Positions 8,639 through 17,047 of a stretch of DNA of 64,000 nucleotides are shown piece after piece. Within the stretch, counting starts at the first letter, position 1, and every line of letters begins with the position of its first letter. The DNA is taken from positions 372,001 to 436,000 of the forward strand of contig NZ_BMJC01000002.1 of assembly GCF_014642875.1 (NCBI RefSeq), given 5' to 3'. Source of the stretch: Puia dinghuensis. Its GTDB lineage: Bacteria > Bacteroidota > Bacteroidia > Chitinophagales > Chitinophagaceae. The notes beneath the pieces were generated by a model that was not told the DNA's origin, made no database searches, and saw only the letters and a program-made list of their open reading frames with translations. The translations under genes and the position numbers were made by a program.

Positions 8639-9220
8639 TCAGGAAAGGAAAGAATGCAGGAAAATGCTCATTTTACGGATGGAATCCCGGATGGTTTTCA
8701 GCGCTTTTGTCATATGATATTCAACGGATTTGGGGGACAAATCCATTTTCCCGGCGATCTCTTCCACCGAAAGCGCTTCATCCCGGCTGTAGACAAATAC
8801 CAGCCGGGCCTTTTCGGGCAGCTGTTCTACGATACCCCGAAGCCATTCATCCAGGAAGAGGGCATCCAGCTGCTGTTCAGTGTCGTTATGCGCCGCGGCT
8901 CCATCTTCGGCCAATAGCTGCCCGCTAAGAAGCTGGTTCCGTCTCTTATTCCGGGCCATGGCTTTGAATACAGCGAATTTGACGGCTGTGCCGAGATAGG
9001 CAGGAAGGGACTGTATCACCAGGCTGGCGCGCCGGAGCCAAAGCCCCATTAGTACGTCATTGACGATCTCTTCGGCAACCTCTTTACAGCGGGTATAATA
9101 ATAGCCCGTTGCTACGAGCCGTTCCCAGTACCGGTTGTAAATCTCTGTAAATGCGTCTTCCCGGCCATCCTTGAGCAGTTGGAGTAATTCGCTGTCATTC
9201 AGGTTCGAAAGGATGGCCAT
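8639..9220 (-). CDS. ECF sigma-70 factor of the FecI/Bacteroidota type
   Basis: The 193-residue protein has region 2 near residues 20-90 (AFTEIYNRYWERLVATGYYYTRCKEVAEEIVNDVLMGLW, in outline) and region 4 near residues 130-180 (LPEKARLVFVYSRDEALSVEEIAGKMDLSPKSVEYHMTKALK). Its partner anti-sigma factor follows 69 bp downstream. The start at MAILSNLND overlaps the 3' end of the upstream hydrolase gene by 26 bp, so transcription from that gene probably continues through it. Expected targets are its own receptor operon. Confidence 0.92.
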   Translation of the reverse strand: MAILSNLNDSELLQLLKDGREDAFTEIYNRYWERLVATGYYYTRCKEVAEEIVNDVLMGLWLRRASLVIQSLPAYLGTAVKFAVFKAMARNKRRNQLLSGQLLAEDGAAAHNDTEQQLDALFLDEWLRGIVEQLPEKARLVFVYSRDEALSVEEIAGKMDLSPKSVEYHMTKALKTIRDSIRKMSIFLHSFLS

Positions 9221-10085
9221 TCGCTAAAATAAAACTATTTTTCAGCAGCAATGCAAAATCATCCGGGTTATTAATGATCACATTATGTTCTCTCGGACTA
9301 TGTACGAACAAGATTCTATTGTTCTTTATCACCCCGTCATCTACCGATGCCTCCTCCGACAATCCATAGGGTATCTTATATTGGCGCAGCCGCAACATCA
9401 TCGTATCACTCATTTTGTCCGGTCCGTAGCCGGTATTGGTAAACCAATGGACAAAATGGTGACTCCCATCTTCTGCCCATCGGGTGAACGTGTTGAGCCG
9501 GCCATACAGCGCATCGAACAGGAATACCTCATCCACTGCCTGGCCTCCATTTTCCAATATATCGGCCATCACCGAATAAGCGCCGCTGTGCCCCGCCAGC
9601 ACAATATGCCCTGCCTGGGCATCGGCGGGAACGACCCTTTGTCGCATTAATTCCTCCAACACATCCGCGACCAGCAATTTGAACATCCCCTCCCGCCTCA
9701 TTTTTCCTCCATAACTGTCCGCCGCATTCTTCGCCGCTTCCGGCAGTACCAGCACTGCATTTCGCCCCGAAGCAGCAAATTGACGAGCCAGTCCATAAAA
9801 TTGCAAAGCCGTATCGATACTGTTATGCCAGCCATGGAACCAGACCACCAGGTCCACGGCCTTCCCCATGTGCAGCCCAGCCGGTACTACCAGCAATACC
9901 GAACTATCGTCATAATGTCCTTCCCGGGGAAGATGGTTTCCATCGCCGTCCAGGTGCCCATGATCCCTGGCCGTATCCGGAAAGCAATTATGCGGTGAGG
10001 AGAAATGAAGGATTTGGTATGCCTCCTGCGCCCTTACCCCTATAAATATTGCACCAATTAAATAGCCTGTCAGCAAATATTTCAT
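9195..10085 (-). CDS. Secreted alpha/beta-hydrolase-like protein
   Basis: The 296-residue protein has a signal peptide (residues 1 to about 19, cleavage near GVRAQ). The hydrolase core shows VDLVVWFHGWHNSID (oxyanion-hole HGW, about residues 77-91), VLVLPEAAKN, and a nucleophile elbow IVLAGHSGAYSVM (G-H-S-G, about 166-178). FVHSPREHNVII near the C-terminus carries a His that could complete the triad. It resembles predicted peptidoglycan- or ester-cleaving hydrolases of the secreted LpqC/PHB-depolymerase style, but I cannot assign a substrate. It is squeezed between the reductase gene (2-bp gap) and the sigma factor (26-bp overlap), so it is likely part of the signalling operon. Confidence 0.75.
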   Translation of the reverse strand: MKYLLTGYLIGAIFIGVRAQEAYQILHFSSPHNCFPDTARDHGHLDGDGNHLPREGHYDDSSVLLVVPAGLHMGKAVDLVVWFHGWHNSIDTALQFYGLARQFAASGRNAVLVLPEAAKNAADSYGGKMRREGMFKLLVADVLEELMRQRVVPADAQAGHIVLAGHSGAYSVMADILENGGQAVDEVFLFDALYGRLNTFTRWAEDGSHHFVHWFTNTGYGPDKMSDTMMLRLRQYKIPYGLSEEASVDDGVIKNNRILFVHSPREHNVIINNPDDFALLLKNSFILANGHPFEPE

Positions 10086-10087
10086 AG

Positions 10088-10648
10088 CTAATTTTTCATA
10101 TACCGCAGCGCAACACTTCCTGATTTAAAGACCTTTGAATCAACAAGTTTTAATTTTAGCCTCTCCTGGAGGGGAATACCTTCCATCAATCGTCGCCCTT
10201 CACCTGCAATGACTGGATGAACCACAAAATAATATTCATCAACCAGGCCAAGCGCAATGAGTTGCGAAGGGAGAGCAACACCGCCGAGTAAAATATATTT
10301 CCCCGGTTGCTGTTTCAATTTCAATATTTCGTCCTCAGGCTTTGTGCGAACAAGTCTCGATCTTTTATCTTCGACCCCATTTAACGATTGTGAGAAAACG
10401 ATCTTATCGACGGAATCGAATGCCTCGGCAAAGTCGATATCACCCTTATCCTGTCCGGAATGATTCTTTGCGATATCGGGCCAATAAGGCACCATCAATT
10501 CATATGTTATACGCCCATAGGCAAGGACGCCCGCATCCCGAACGAGGTTTATCCAAAAATCAAGCATTGAATCATCGGGGCCACCGACCTTTCTGTGGTC
10601 GCAGCAGCCATCGATGGATAGGTTGATTGCGTAGACTAGATTTCTCAT
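10088..10648 (-). CDS. Dihydrofolate reductase-family (RibD C-terminal-like) protein
   Basis: With the ATG at 10648 the protein starts MRNLVYAINLSIDGCCDH, the usual N-terminus of the YyaP/YwjB-like DHFR-family proteins. A longer frame from 10687 adds 13 non-conserved residues and is less likely. Family motifs are GVLAYGRITYELM, IVFSQSL and KYILLGGVALPSQLIALGLVDEYYFVVHPVIAGEGRRLM (in outline), ending LKLVDSKVFKSGSVALRY. These cytoplasmic NADPH-binding proteins have no settled substrate and are not true folate reductases. The gene ends 2 bp before the secreted hydrolase. Its 5' flank is duplicated at 27131-27241. Confidence 0.82.
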   Translation of the reverse strand: MRNLVYAINLSIDGCCDHRKVGGPDDSMLDFWINLVRDAGVLAYGRITYELMVPYWPDIAKNHSGQDKGDIDFAEAFDSVDKIVFSQSLNGVEDKRSRLVRTKPEDEILKLKQQPGKYILLGGVALPSQLIALGLVDEYYFVVHPVIAGEGRRLMEGIPLQERLKLKLVDSKVFKSGSVALRYMKN

Positions 10649-10751
10649 TTCATCGCATTTAAAGTTTTGAGTATCAAGTTTCTTCAAAAATAGAACATCT
10701 ATCCAAGCACGAAAAGGCTTCCCTGCGACAATTTTAGGGCAAAAAGCGACG
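10643..10751 (-). repeat. Upstream-region repeat, copy 1 (5' flank of the DHFR-family gene)
   Basis: About 109 bp covering the start codon and upstream region of the DHFR-family gene are closely matched at 27131-27241. Shared blocks include GCACGAAAAG, CTGCGACAAT and AAAAAGCGAC in the same order and spacing. It may carry the gene's promoter, since it is placed exactly in front of the ATG. Confidence 0.75.
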
Positions 10752-10785
10752 CAAATGATAACACCCGCCTGTCGGCGTTGCGGAA

Positions 10786-11316
10786 TTAAGCGCCTGACTG
10801 CACCAATTCGATATCCCCCTGGATTCGGATCTCTTCGCCCACGACAAGATTGCCGCCCGCCAGCAGGTCAAATTCGAGGCCGAAATCCCTCCGGTTGATC
10901 TTCCCGCTCAGCTCGAAGCCAGCCCTTTTGTCGCCGAACCGTCCTTCGCCGGTGCCGGTGTGTTCCAGCAAAAGTGTGACGGGCTTTGTTACGCCATGAA
11001 TGGAAAGGTTGCCGGTGACTTGGCGATCATCCCCAACTTTTGTCGCTTTTCCTTCGAAGATGATCTTCGGGTGCTGCACGACGTCGAGGAAGAGGTTCGA
11101 TTTGAGGTGGTTGTCACGCTCATTATTGTTCGTGTCGATGCTGGCCGCATCCCCTTCGAAAAAGACGTCGGCATTCTCGAATGCCGCATCGTCGCTTTCC
11201 ACGTTGCCGCTGAAGGCTCTGAAAGTCCCTACCACGTTGGCGATGGCCAGGTGCTTCACCTTGAATTGTAATTTGGAGTGCCCGGGGTCGATTGTCCATT
11301 TTGTCTTTGTCGCCAT
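10786..11316 (-). CDS. YceI family protein
   Basis: The 176-residue protein covers the whole YceI lipocalin-like barrel: TKWTIDPGHSKLQFKVKHLAIANVVGTF at the start, then ASIDTNNNERDNHLKSNLFLDVVQHP and GNLSIHGVTKPVTLLLEH, ending IRIQGDIELV. YceI proteins bind polyisoprenoid or other amphiphilic ligands. No signal peptide is seen, so this copy is probably cytoplasmic. It lies 43 bp downstream of a Crp/Fnr regulator on the same strand, a pairing that suggests shared control. Confidence 0.93.
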   Translation of the reverse strand: MATKTKWTIDPGHSKLQFKVKHLAIANVVGTFRAFSGNVESDDAAFENADVFFEGDAASIDTNNNERDNHLKSNLFLDVVQHPKIIFEGKATKVGDDRQVTGNLSIHGVTKPVTLLLEHTGTGEGRFGDKRAGFELSGKINRRDFGLEFDLLAGGNLVVGEEIRIQGDIELVQSGA

Positions 11317-11359
11317 GGTTATTGCTTTTACAACAAAGGTAGACGGCGGGTCCCCGGAT

Positions 11360-11962
11360 TTATTTACCCTTTGGTAAATAATGCTTTGCCGCCCGGATGC
11401 GGCTCAAGGATTGCTGCGTGATCCCTAAATAATTGGCGATATCGCCAAGGCTGATTCGCTGCATGATCGCGCCGTTCTCCGCCGCGAATTGGTTGTAGCG
11501 TTCGGTAGCCTTCCCTTCCAGCATCTCGCCGATGCGTTTCATCATTTTCGTCGTTGCAACGGACAACAGTTTTCGGAAAAAGGTTTCAATACAGTGGTGC
11601 GCTTGGCAAAGCGCCGCCATCGAATCATAGTCAATAGTGGTGACCGTTGTCGACTCGAGCGCAATGAGCATGCAGTTGGAGGGGGCTCGGGAGGTGTAGC
11701 TATCGAACACGGAGAACAGTACATTCTCCGCAAAGAAGCGCATCACGAATTGTTTATCTCCACTGAAGAAAAAGGATTTTACCAGCCCGGCGTTGATGAA
11801 GAAGAGATGATTGCAGGTCTGGTTCTTCCGTAACAGGTATTGCCCCTTCCGGTAGGTTCTGGTCTCGGTCGCCTGCAGCAGATCGTGGAGCGCTGCGTCG
11901 GTCAGCGGGGAGAAATACATACAGTACTGGGGAAGGTCGGCCATAATGCGGTATAGCCCCAC
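11360..11962 (-). CDS. Crp/Fnr-family transcriptional regulator
   Basis: The 200-residue protein has an N-terminal cyclic-nucleotide-binding-like beta barrel (YRKGQYLLRKNQTCNHLFFINAGLVKSFFF, about 37-66, in outline) and a C-terminal winged helix (ISLGDIANYLGITQQSLSRIRA, about 171-192). No clear cAMP phosphate-binding motif (RxS preceded by GE) is present, so the effector is uncertain, as in most Bacteroidota members. The start used is MGLYRIM; a second ATG six codons in (MADLPQ) is also possible. It likely regulates itself or the YceI gene that follows. Confidence 0.88.
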   Translation of the reverse strand: MGLYRIMADLPQYCMYFSPLTDAALHDLLQATETRTYRKGQYLLRKNQTCNHLFFINAGLVKSFFFSGDKQFVMRFFAENVLFSVFDSYTSRAPSNCMLIALESTTVTTIDYDSMAALCQAHHCIETFFRKLLSVATTKMMKRIGEMLEGKATERYNQFAAENGAIMQRISLGDIANYLGITQQSLSRIRAAKHYLPKGK

Positions 11963-11983
11963 AAGATACGGTTTCTATAAAAA

Positions 11984-12748
11984 TCAGACGAAAGCTGTAA
12001 TCAGCCGCAAAGCGCCGGTAAAGAAAGGCTGGGTCCGCAGATGGCCATACTTGCTATCCCAGGCTCCGGAATGCAAATCGTCCGCCAGCCGGCTTACCAT
12101 CATTTCCTGCTCGGCATCGGAGAAGAAGCCCCAGGCCGATTGCGCCCGCCGCACTTCGCGATCCAGGAAGGCTTCGGGCCGGCCATAAAAAGCTTCCTGA
12201 AACCCGTCGACACAATCCAATGGAATAGGAATCGCCGTGATGCTGCAGTTACCTCCGAGACTGGACATGATCCAGTCGATCTTAGGATAGCGGCGCCGTT
12301 CGGTCTCCACCACTTCCCGGAAATATTCTGCATTCCAAAAGCTATCGAGAGCATCGCCGTCGAAAGTCATGATGACGACCCTTTGCCGGGCAACGCTTTT
12401 CATTTCAAGCAATCCTTTCTGCAAGTCTTTCCAGTGATGGATGGTAACCATAGCCATGGCCGCGTCAACTGACTTGTCGTCCAACGGCAACGACTCGGCA
12501 GCGCCGATCAGAGCAGGCGGGAGATCGACGGGGCGTTGCGCTCGCATGGCCGCGGAGGGTTCGAGGGCGATGACATACCTGTCCGCCGGTTCATATGAAC
12601 CCGCCCCGGCGCCCACGTTCAAGACGGTAGCAGCGGCCCCTAGGGCGTCATGAACATAGCGGGCGATGCGGGCATCGGTGCGTCGGTGACTGGCATATTG
12701 ACCGCCGTGCCGGTCATAATCGAAAATGAAGCGTTTATCCATTGTCAT
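11984..12748 (-). CDS. Class I SAM-dependent methyltransferase
   Basis: The 254-residue protein has the SAM-binding motif VLNVGAGAGSYEP (about residues 42-54), motif II acidic strand YVIALEPSAAM, and VDAAMAMVTIHHW (about 93-105), the pattern of Methyltransf_11 proteins. The substrate is not evident. The coding sequence is GC-rich, unlike the AT-rich gene divergent from it at 12826. The 77-bp space between them holds both promoters. Confidence 0.85.
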   Translation of the reverse strand: MTMDKRFIFDYDRHGGQYASHRRTDARIARYVHDALGAAATVLNVGAGAGSYEPADRYVIALEPSAAMRAQRPVDLPPALIGAAESLPLDDKSVDAAMAMVTIHHWKDLQKGLLEMKSVARQRVVIMTFDGDALDSFWNAEYFREVVETERRRYPKIDWIMSSLGGNCSITAIPIPLDCVDGFQEAFYGRPEAFLDREVRRAQSAWGFFSDAEQEMMVSRLADDLHSGAWDSKYGHLRTQPFFTGALRLITAFV

Positions 12749-12825
12749 TAATTAGCCAATTTAAGCAGATTTACCAATTCATTAAGAAACCAAATAATAT
12801 CTTACCCCTCGGTTAAAATTACAAG

Positions 12826-13956
12826 ATGAAGAAAGATCTATTCACCTTTATCGCGCTTATATTTATTTCTATTTCTTTGAAAGCGCAAAACCAAGATCAT
12901 GTGGCTGGCTACAAAGAAATACATCTGACAGATAGCTCTCGTATTTATCGGCCTGGTACCGAAACCAATGACCCTCTCCATTTTAGGCCTCTTGATATTG
13001 ATTTGTGGTATCCGGCTAATATATCTTCGACAGATACTGCGCTTGTATACGGAGATATACTTAGGCTCTTGGAGAACAGAGCAAACTATTATACCGGCAC
13101 TGCAAATTCAATCGGCTTAACAACACAGGTAGCAAAAGCTTTTTGCGAAGGCTTTAAATGTTCTGATCCTGCAAAACTTTTGGCATTTCGAACAAAAACA
13201 TATAAAAGTGCGCCGATACAAAAAGGCAAATGGCCGCTTGTGGTTTACCTCGCAAGTTATGGAAGCATGTGCTATGAAAATTTAACTTTGTTGGAATCGC
13301 TTGCCCAAAAAGGTTATTTTGTGGTCTCAATTGCTTCCATTGGCCGCTTTCCTGGAGATATGACGACTGAAAAAGAAGACCTGTTCGAGCAGGTTAGTGA
13401 TGCAGTTTTTTCAATAAAGAATCTTTATCAAAACTCTTTTATTGATTTCCGCAAGATCACAATCATTGGCTACAGTTGGGGTGGACTTTGTGGGAACCTA
13501 TTGCCTGATAAGATCCCAGGCATTGCCTGTATTGTGTCTCTGGAAGGATCAGAGTTTCATCATTACGGTCAAAAGGACCCCGACGCGAAAAAAGAGGATA
13601 GCAATTTCAACAGCCTGGTCCAAACTCAGGAATTTAGAAATCGTAGCTTAAATGTACCTTACCTCCGCTTTGAAAGTAGCCCATCGTCTTCACCCGACGA
13701 TAGTTTCGACTCAGTTTATCATTTTGCCGATGCATTAAAGGACAAAAAGATACTTCAGGTGGTCAATGGCAAACATCAGGATTTTTGTAGCATTAGCCCA
13801 ATTGTAAAGGCATCCGGCAATTGTTCCCAGGATGATAAATATGCAACTGTCCTTAATCTTACACTCAGTTATATCGATGAAAAAATAAAAGATCAACGCG
13901 CTTTCAAAAATTTGCTGGAAAAATCTTTAAATAAGTCAGTTGTTGAAATAAAGTAA
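12826..13956 (+). CDS. Secreted alpha/beta hydrolase
   Basis: The 376-residue protein has a signal peptide (residues 1 to about 20, ending SLKAQ). WPLVVYLASYGSMCYEN (about 135-151) carries the oxyanion loop, the nucleophile elbow is ITIIGYSWGGLCGNLL (about 209-224, G-Y-S-W-G), and a likely catalytic His is in VVNGKHQDFC. The layout resembles acetylhydrolases/dienelactone-hydrolase-like enzymes. It stands alone, divergent from the methyltransferase, in AT-rich DNA that differs visibly from the GC-rich gene to its left, consistent with acquisition. Confidence 0.78.
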   Translation: MKKDLFTFIALIFISISLKAQNQDHVAGYKEIHLTDSSRIYRPGTETNDPLHFRPLDIDLWYPANISSTDTALVYGDILRLLENRANYYTGTANSIGLTTQVAKAFCEGFKCSDPAKLLAFRTKTYKSAPIQKGKWPLVVYLASYGSMCYENLTLLESLAQKGYFVVSIASIGRFPGDMTTEKEDLFEQVSDAVFSIKNLYQNSFIDFRKITIIGYSWGGLCGNLLPDKIPGIACIVSLEGSEFHHYGQKDPDAKKEDSNFNSLVQTQEFRNRSLNVPYLRFESSPSSSPDDSFDSVYHFADALKDKKILQVVNGKHQDFCSISPIVKASGNCSQDDKYATVLNLTLSYIDEKIKDQRAFKNLLEKSLNKSVVEIK

Positions 13957-13983
13957 CTACTCACACCACTACCACACACACAA

Positions 13984-14006
13984 AACCCCGACTATCGTCG
14001 GGGGTC
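13984..14006 (-). terminator. Terminator-like hairpin
   Basis: An inverted repeat ACCCCGAC / GTCGGGGGT surrounds TATC. It sits between the hydrolase and the family-A repeat copy starting at 14008. The same GACTATCGTC core recurs at 18441. It could end transcription of the upstream hydrolase or of the reverse-strand gene. Confidence 0.5.
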
Positions 14007-14007
14007 T

Positions 14008-14075
14008 GTGACCCAAACGGGACATTTTTCGAACCGCTATTTTTTGGCGGACTTGAGGTTGATTTTCGAATTAAG
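14008..14075 (-). repeat. Family-A dispersed repeat, copy 1 (decayed coding tail)
   Basis: Read on the minus strand it encodes INLKSAKK, a stop codon, then RFEKCPVWVT. It matches the consensus NLKS.KKRFEKCPIRVT of the other copies, but with an inserted TAG codon. It directly abuts a hairpin, like the other copies. Confidence 0.7.
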
Positions 14076-14079
14076 TCCT

Positions 14080-14379
14080 TTATTTGGTAGCTACCGCGAG
14101 CAGATCCACAGGTTCGATCACCGGCTGTTTGGCCAGAAGCTCCGGTGCCCTGGCAATCAAAGCTGCCGCTACTTTGCCGGCCAGATGGGCTTGCCGGGCC
14201 TCATCCGTTTCAAACGTATCAAAAATGCCAAATGTCGAAGCTCCAAGCTGTAGTCCAAACCAATGGACCGTGCCGGGCTCATCCTGCACCAGCGGCAGCG
14301 CGCTTTTCAAAAAATCCGCTAATTCCTTTTCTTTTCCGGCCGCGGCTTCCAGCCGGACCAACAACGCAAATTTTACCAT
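14080..14379 (-). CDS. Putative quinol monooxygenase (ABM domain)
   Basis: The 99-residue protein is a single antibiotic-biosynthesis-monooxygenase domain: VKFALLVRLEAAAGKEKELADFL at the start, EPGTVHWFGLQL, FGIFDTFETDEARQAHLAGKVA. It has the normal length for YgiN-like dimeric ferredoxin-fold proteins, which are cofactor-free oxygenases or small-molecule binding proteins. The gene is isolated and its 3' end adjoins a family-A repeat. The substrate is unknown. Confidence 0.85.
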   Translation of the reverse strand: MVKFALLVRLEAAAGKEKELADFLKSALPLVQDEPGTVHWFGLQLGASTFGIFDTFETDEARQAHLAGKVAAALIARAPELLAKQPVIEPVDLLAVATK

Positions 14380-14546
14380 AACTAATTGTTTATTGATTTA
14401 TAACAATTAAGAACGCAAATTTTCTGCCTCCCGTTGGGTGGACTCGCGCCAGCGCAATCACCACCGCCGCGGCGCCTGCCATCACAGACCTCTTTCGAAG
14501 TTCGCTCGGGCCTCCTTGTTTGGAATCTGTGAGTTATCATGCAACG

Positions 14547-15296
14547 CTAATAGGCCATCTTAAAGGTTTCACCATCGACAAAAACACCGGCTGAAAGCGT
14601 TATGCCGATTTTTTCGGATTCAGATAACCCGCAGGTTTGACCATCCTGGAATTCAACATCATAGTCAAGGACATAATGCGTCATATTGTACAAGAACGCC
14701 CTTATTTCAGCAAGCCCTCTCACGGAGTCAACTATTTCGAGTTCACGTTTATTAAATTCTTTAAGCCCATATGTATACCCTGAATTCTTATCGTTGTCGT
14801 GGCGAAGGCCGAAATATATCCACAAGTTCAAAGGATACCACTCATCACTCATACCTTCCCCCTCTTGCAAATAATCGTCTTTACGAATCAGAAGAGATTG
14901 ATTTCCTTTATACACGCCAATAGCATTGTTTGTACGCAATAAGGAGCAAATCACAGAAGTGAATATCTTGTACCTTTTTACTATATTATCGCTCCCTTGC
15001 ATAACGGAGACTATCAGATGCGCTTTATGCTCTTTCACCTCTTCCACTGCATTATCCCAGTTATAGGCATATTTTGCTGTACCCTCAATATCCCCCATCG
15101 GAATGGATACAGGCATTGATCCGATGGCTACCAATTCTCCATCAATATTAAGAGTAGTTGCATTTTCGTCGCCGGAGGGCTTGCCTACTTTGTATTCACA
15201 TGTCTCTTTGATATCATCCAGGAATAGTCCCAATTTAAACGGAGAATTGTCTTCAAGCATTATCATTCCGAGGATTATCCTGCTGTCGGTTTTCAT
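14547..15296 (-). CDS. Uncharacterised protein, probably DUF4261
   Basis: From MKTDSRIILGMIMLEDNSPF (ATG at 15296) the protein has 249 residues; an ATG at 15341 would add 15 less typical residues. Visible segments are LVAIGSMPVSIPMGDIEG, EEVKEHKAHLIVSVMQG, YPLNLWIYFGLRHD and SGYTYGLKEFNKRELEIVDS. This order resembles DUF4261 proteins, a family seen beside contact-dependent or immunity-type genes but without known activity. No signal peptide or membrane helix is seen. The coding DNA is AT-rich. The DUF call is from memory of the family pattern and should be treated as tentative. Confidence 0.65.
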   Translation of the reverse strand: MKTDSRIILGMIMLEDNSPFKLGLFLDDIKETCEYKVGKPSGDENATTLNIDGELVAIGSMPVSIPMGDIEGTAKYAYNWDNAVEEVKEHKAHLIVSVMQGSDNIVKRYKIFTSVICSLLRTNNAIGVYKGNQSLLIRKDDYLQEGEGMSDEWYPLNLWIYFGLRHDNDKNSGYTYGLKEFNKRELEIVDSVRGLAEIRAFLYNMTHYVLDYDVEFQDGQTCGLSESEKIGITLSAGVFVDGETFKMAY

Positions 15297-15448
15297 CTTA
15301 TTTTTTGATCTAAACAACATAGGAGAAATATTGCCTGACAATATACTGAGAATTTGACAGTGTTATTTCTTTCGCCGTACTAAATGCCTGAGATTCTTCT
15401 ACTTAGGACATTGATAATTAATTCATATTCATTGAGTAAAGGATTTTT

Positions 15449-15518
15449 TCGTCTAAAATCGTCTTGAATCGTCTCATTTTAAAAAATATAAATCGTACAT
15501 TTACGTCTCAAATCGTCT
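15449..15518 (+). promoter_or_regulatory. Two triplets of 10-bp-phased TCGTCT repeats in front of the Fic gene
   Basis: TCGTCT starts at 15449, 15459 and 15469. A second triplet (TCGTAC 15493, ACGTCT 15503, TCGTCT 15513) has the same 10-bp step and ends one base before the ATG at 15520. The fuller unit is AAATCGTCT(C/T). Copies one helical turn apart face the same side of the DNA, as expected for an operator bound by several protein subunits. The Fic protein carries its own winged helix and is the natural candidate. Confidence 0.75.
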
Positions 15519-15519
15519 C

Positions 15520-17001
15520 ATGAATACGCAAATTCATACTGTTATTTTTAGTCCAGCGAACTGGATGGAACTTGCTCAGCAATTAAGCCAACTAGACCGT
15601 TTTGATGCTCAATGGCAGGCAATAGAGCGAAGAGAAAAAGCTACTCTAAAAGAGTTGAAGTCGATTGCTACTGTGCGAAGCGTAGGTGCTTCAACTCGCA
15701 TAGAGGGTTCCCGTTTATCTGACCAGGAAGTCGCCGTTTTAATAGAAAACCTGGATATTAACAAGCTCTCAGAAAGGGATCAACAGGAGGTGGCAGGCTA
15801 TTATGAAACCCTCAATTTAATAGGGGAATCTTACCAGGATATTCCTGTAACTGAAAGCAGCCTCAAACAATTGCATAATTTCTTAATGAAATACAGCAGC
15901 AAAGACAACTACCATAAAGGAGATTATAAAATCAACACCAATCGTGTCGAACAAACAGAAGTGGACGGCACCAAGACACCGATTTTTGAGCCAGCTCTCC
16001 CAGGGTGGGCAACCCAGGATGCAATGGGTCAGCTCATCGCTTGGTACAACAATGATACCAGTACCCACGCTCTGATAAGGGTGGCAATCTTTGTTTATGA
16101 GTTCCTGAGCATACACCCATTTCAGGACGGCAATGGCCGCTTAAGCAGGCTATTAACAACACTTTTGTTGATGAAAAATGGTTATATATGGATTGAATAT
16201 GTGAGTTTCGAACATGAAATAGAACATAGAAAAAAGGAATATTATCTCAGGCTTATGGAGGCGCAAAGAAACAGACCAGGGGAAGATGTAACGGAATGGG
16301 TAATTTTTTTCTTAGACTGCCTGAAAAATATCCAAGGGCTTTTGATGCAAAAATTAAAAGACAAAGAAAATAGGGAACATATAGGTATAGGCATGAGGGA
16401 ATTAAATGTCTATACCCTCGTCGAAAATAATCCTGGAATTAGCAGTGGAGATATTGCAAAACGATTAGATATCCCGAATTCTACAGTTAAAAGAATATTA
16501 ACCGATCTCGTAAGTGCGCGTAATTTAGTTGTTCACGGTGCAGGTAGAGGTACGCGGTATAGCATCGCGGTGACGGATCTAATAAAACGGGATGTGGCAA
16601 TAGTTCTAACCAACGACCAACGAATTAAAGAATATACACTACCACAGGCAGGTGCATTTATCCGAATAAAAAAAATTGTGCTGACACCAAAATTTGACTG
16701 GAAACATCCGAATGAATGGAGCACAAAGTTATATCAGAATGGGCTTTATATCATTGTTCATGCTGTAACAAGTAAAGGAGTGTCGTTTAGCCAACCTTAT
16801 TCAATAGCTGGATTTAATGATCCCAACTATTACCAACCTGTATTCATTGTAAATCCTAATATTGTCCTTCTTGAACAGCTTGGAAGTATTGGCAATAATA
16901 GTATGTTCAAAATCGACTATCCTATAAAATGCAGCATTGAGTTGTCTGGCAGTGTTGAAAGGTTTGATTTCGATGTAATGTTAGTTACTGATCAGGCCTA
17001 G
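15520..17001 (+). CDS. Fic-family AMP-transferase with N-terminal inhibitory motif and winged helix
   Basis: The 493-residue protein has the complete Fic active loop HPFQDGNGRLSR (residues 199-210), with catalytic His199. An inhibitory motif SxxxEG (S58-T-R-I-E62-G63) lies upstream, so this is a class II, self-inhibited Fic protein in which Glu62 would block productive ATP binding. A winged helix follows (about 300-355: NVYTLVENNPGISSGDIAKRLD, ILTDLVSARNLVVH). The last ~130 residues are unassigned. Fic enzymes transfer AMP from ATP to target proteins. The winged helix together with the phased repeats before the start codon suggests autoregulation. AT-rich and probably acquired. Confidence 0.92.
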   Translation: MNTQIHTVIFSPANWMELAQQLSQLDRFDAQWQAIERREKATLKELKSIATVRSVGASTRIEGSRLSDQEVAVLIENLDINKLSERDQQEVAGYYETLNLIGESYQDIPVTESSLKQLHNFLMKYSSKDNYHKGDYKINTNRVEQTEVDGTKTPIFEPALPGWATQDAMGQLIAWYNNDTSTHALIRVAIFVYEFLSIHPFQDGNGRLSRLLTTLLLMKNGYIWIEYVSFEHEIEHRKKEYYLRLMEAQRNRPGEDVTEWVIFFLDCLKNIQGLLMQKLKDKENREHIGIGMRELNVYTLVENNPGISSGDIAKRLDIPNSTVKRILTDLVSARNLVVHGAGRGTRYSIAVTDLIKRDVAIVLTNDQRIKEYTLPQAGAFIRIKKIVLTPKFDWKHPNEWSTKLYQNGLYIIVHAVTSKGVSFSQPYSIAGFNDPNYYQPVFIVNPNIVLLEQLGSIGNNSMFKIDYPIKCSIELSGSVERFDFDVMLVTDQA

Positions 17002-17047
17002 AGCCGCAATTCCTGCCAAAAAAATATCGAACAGTGATCGGCCACAT

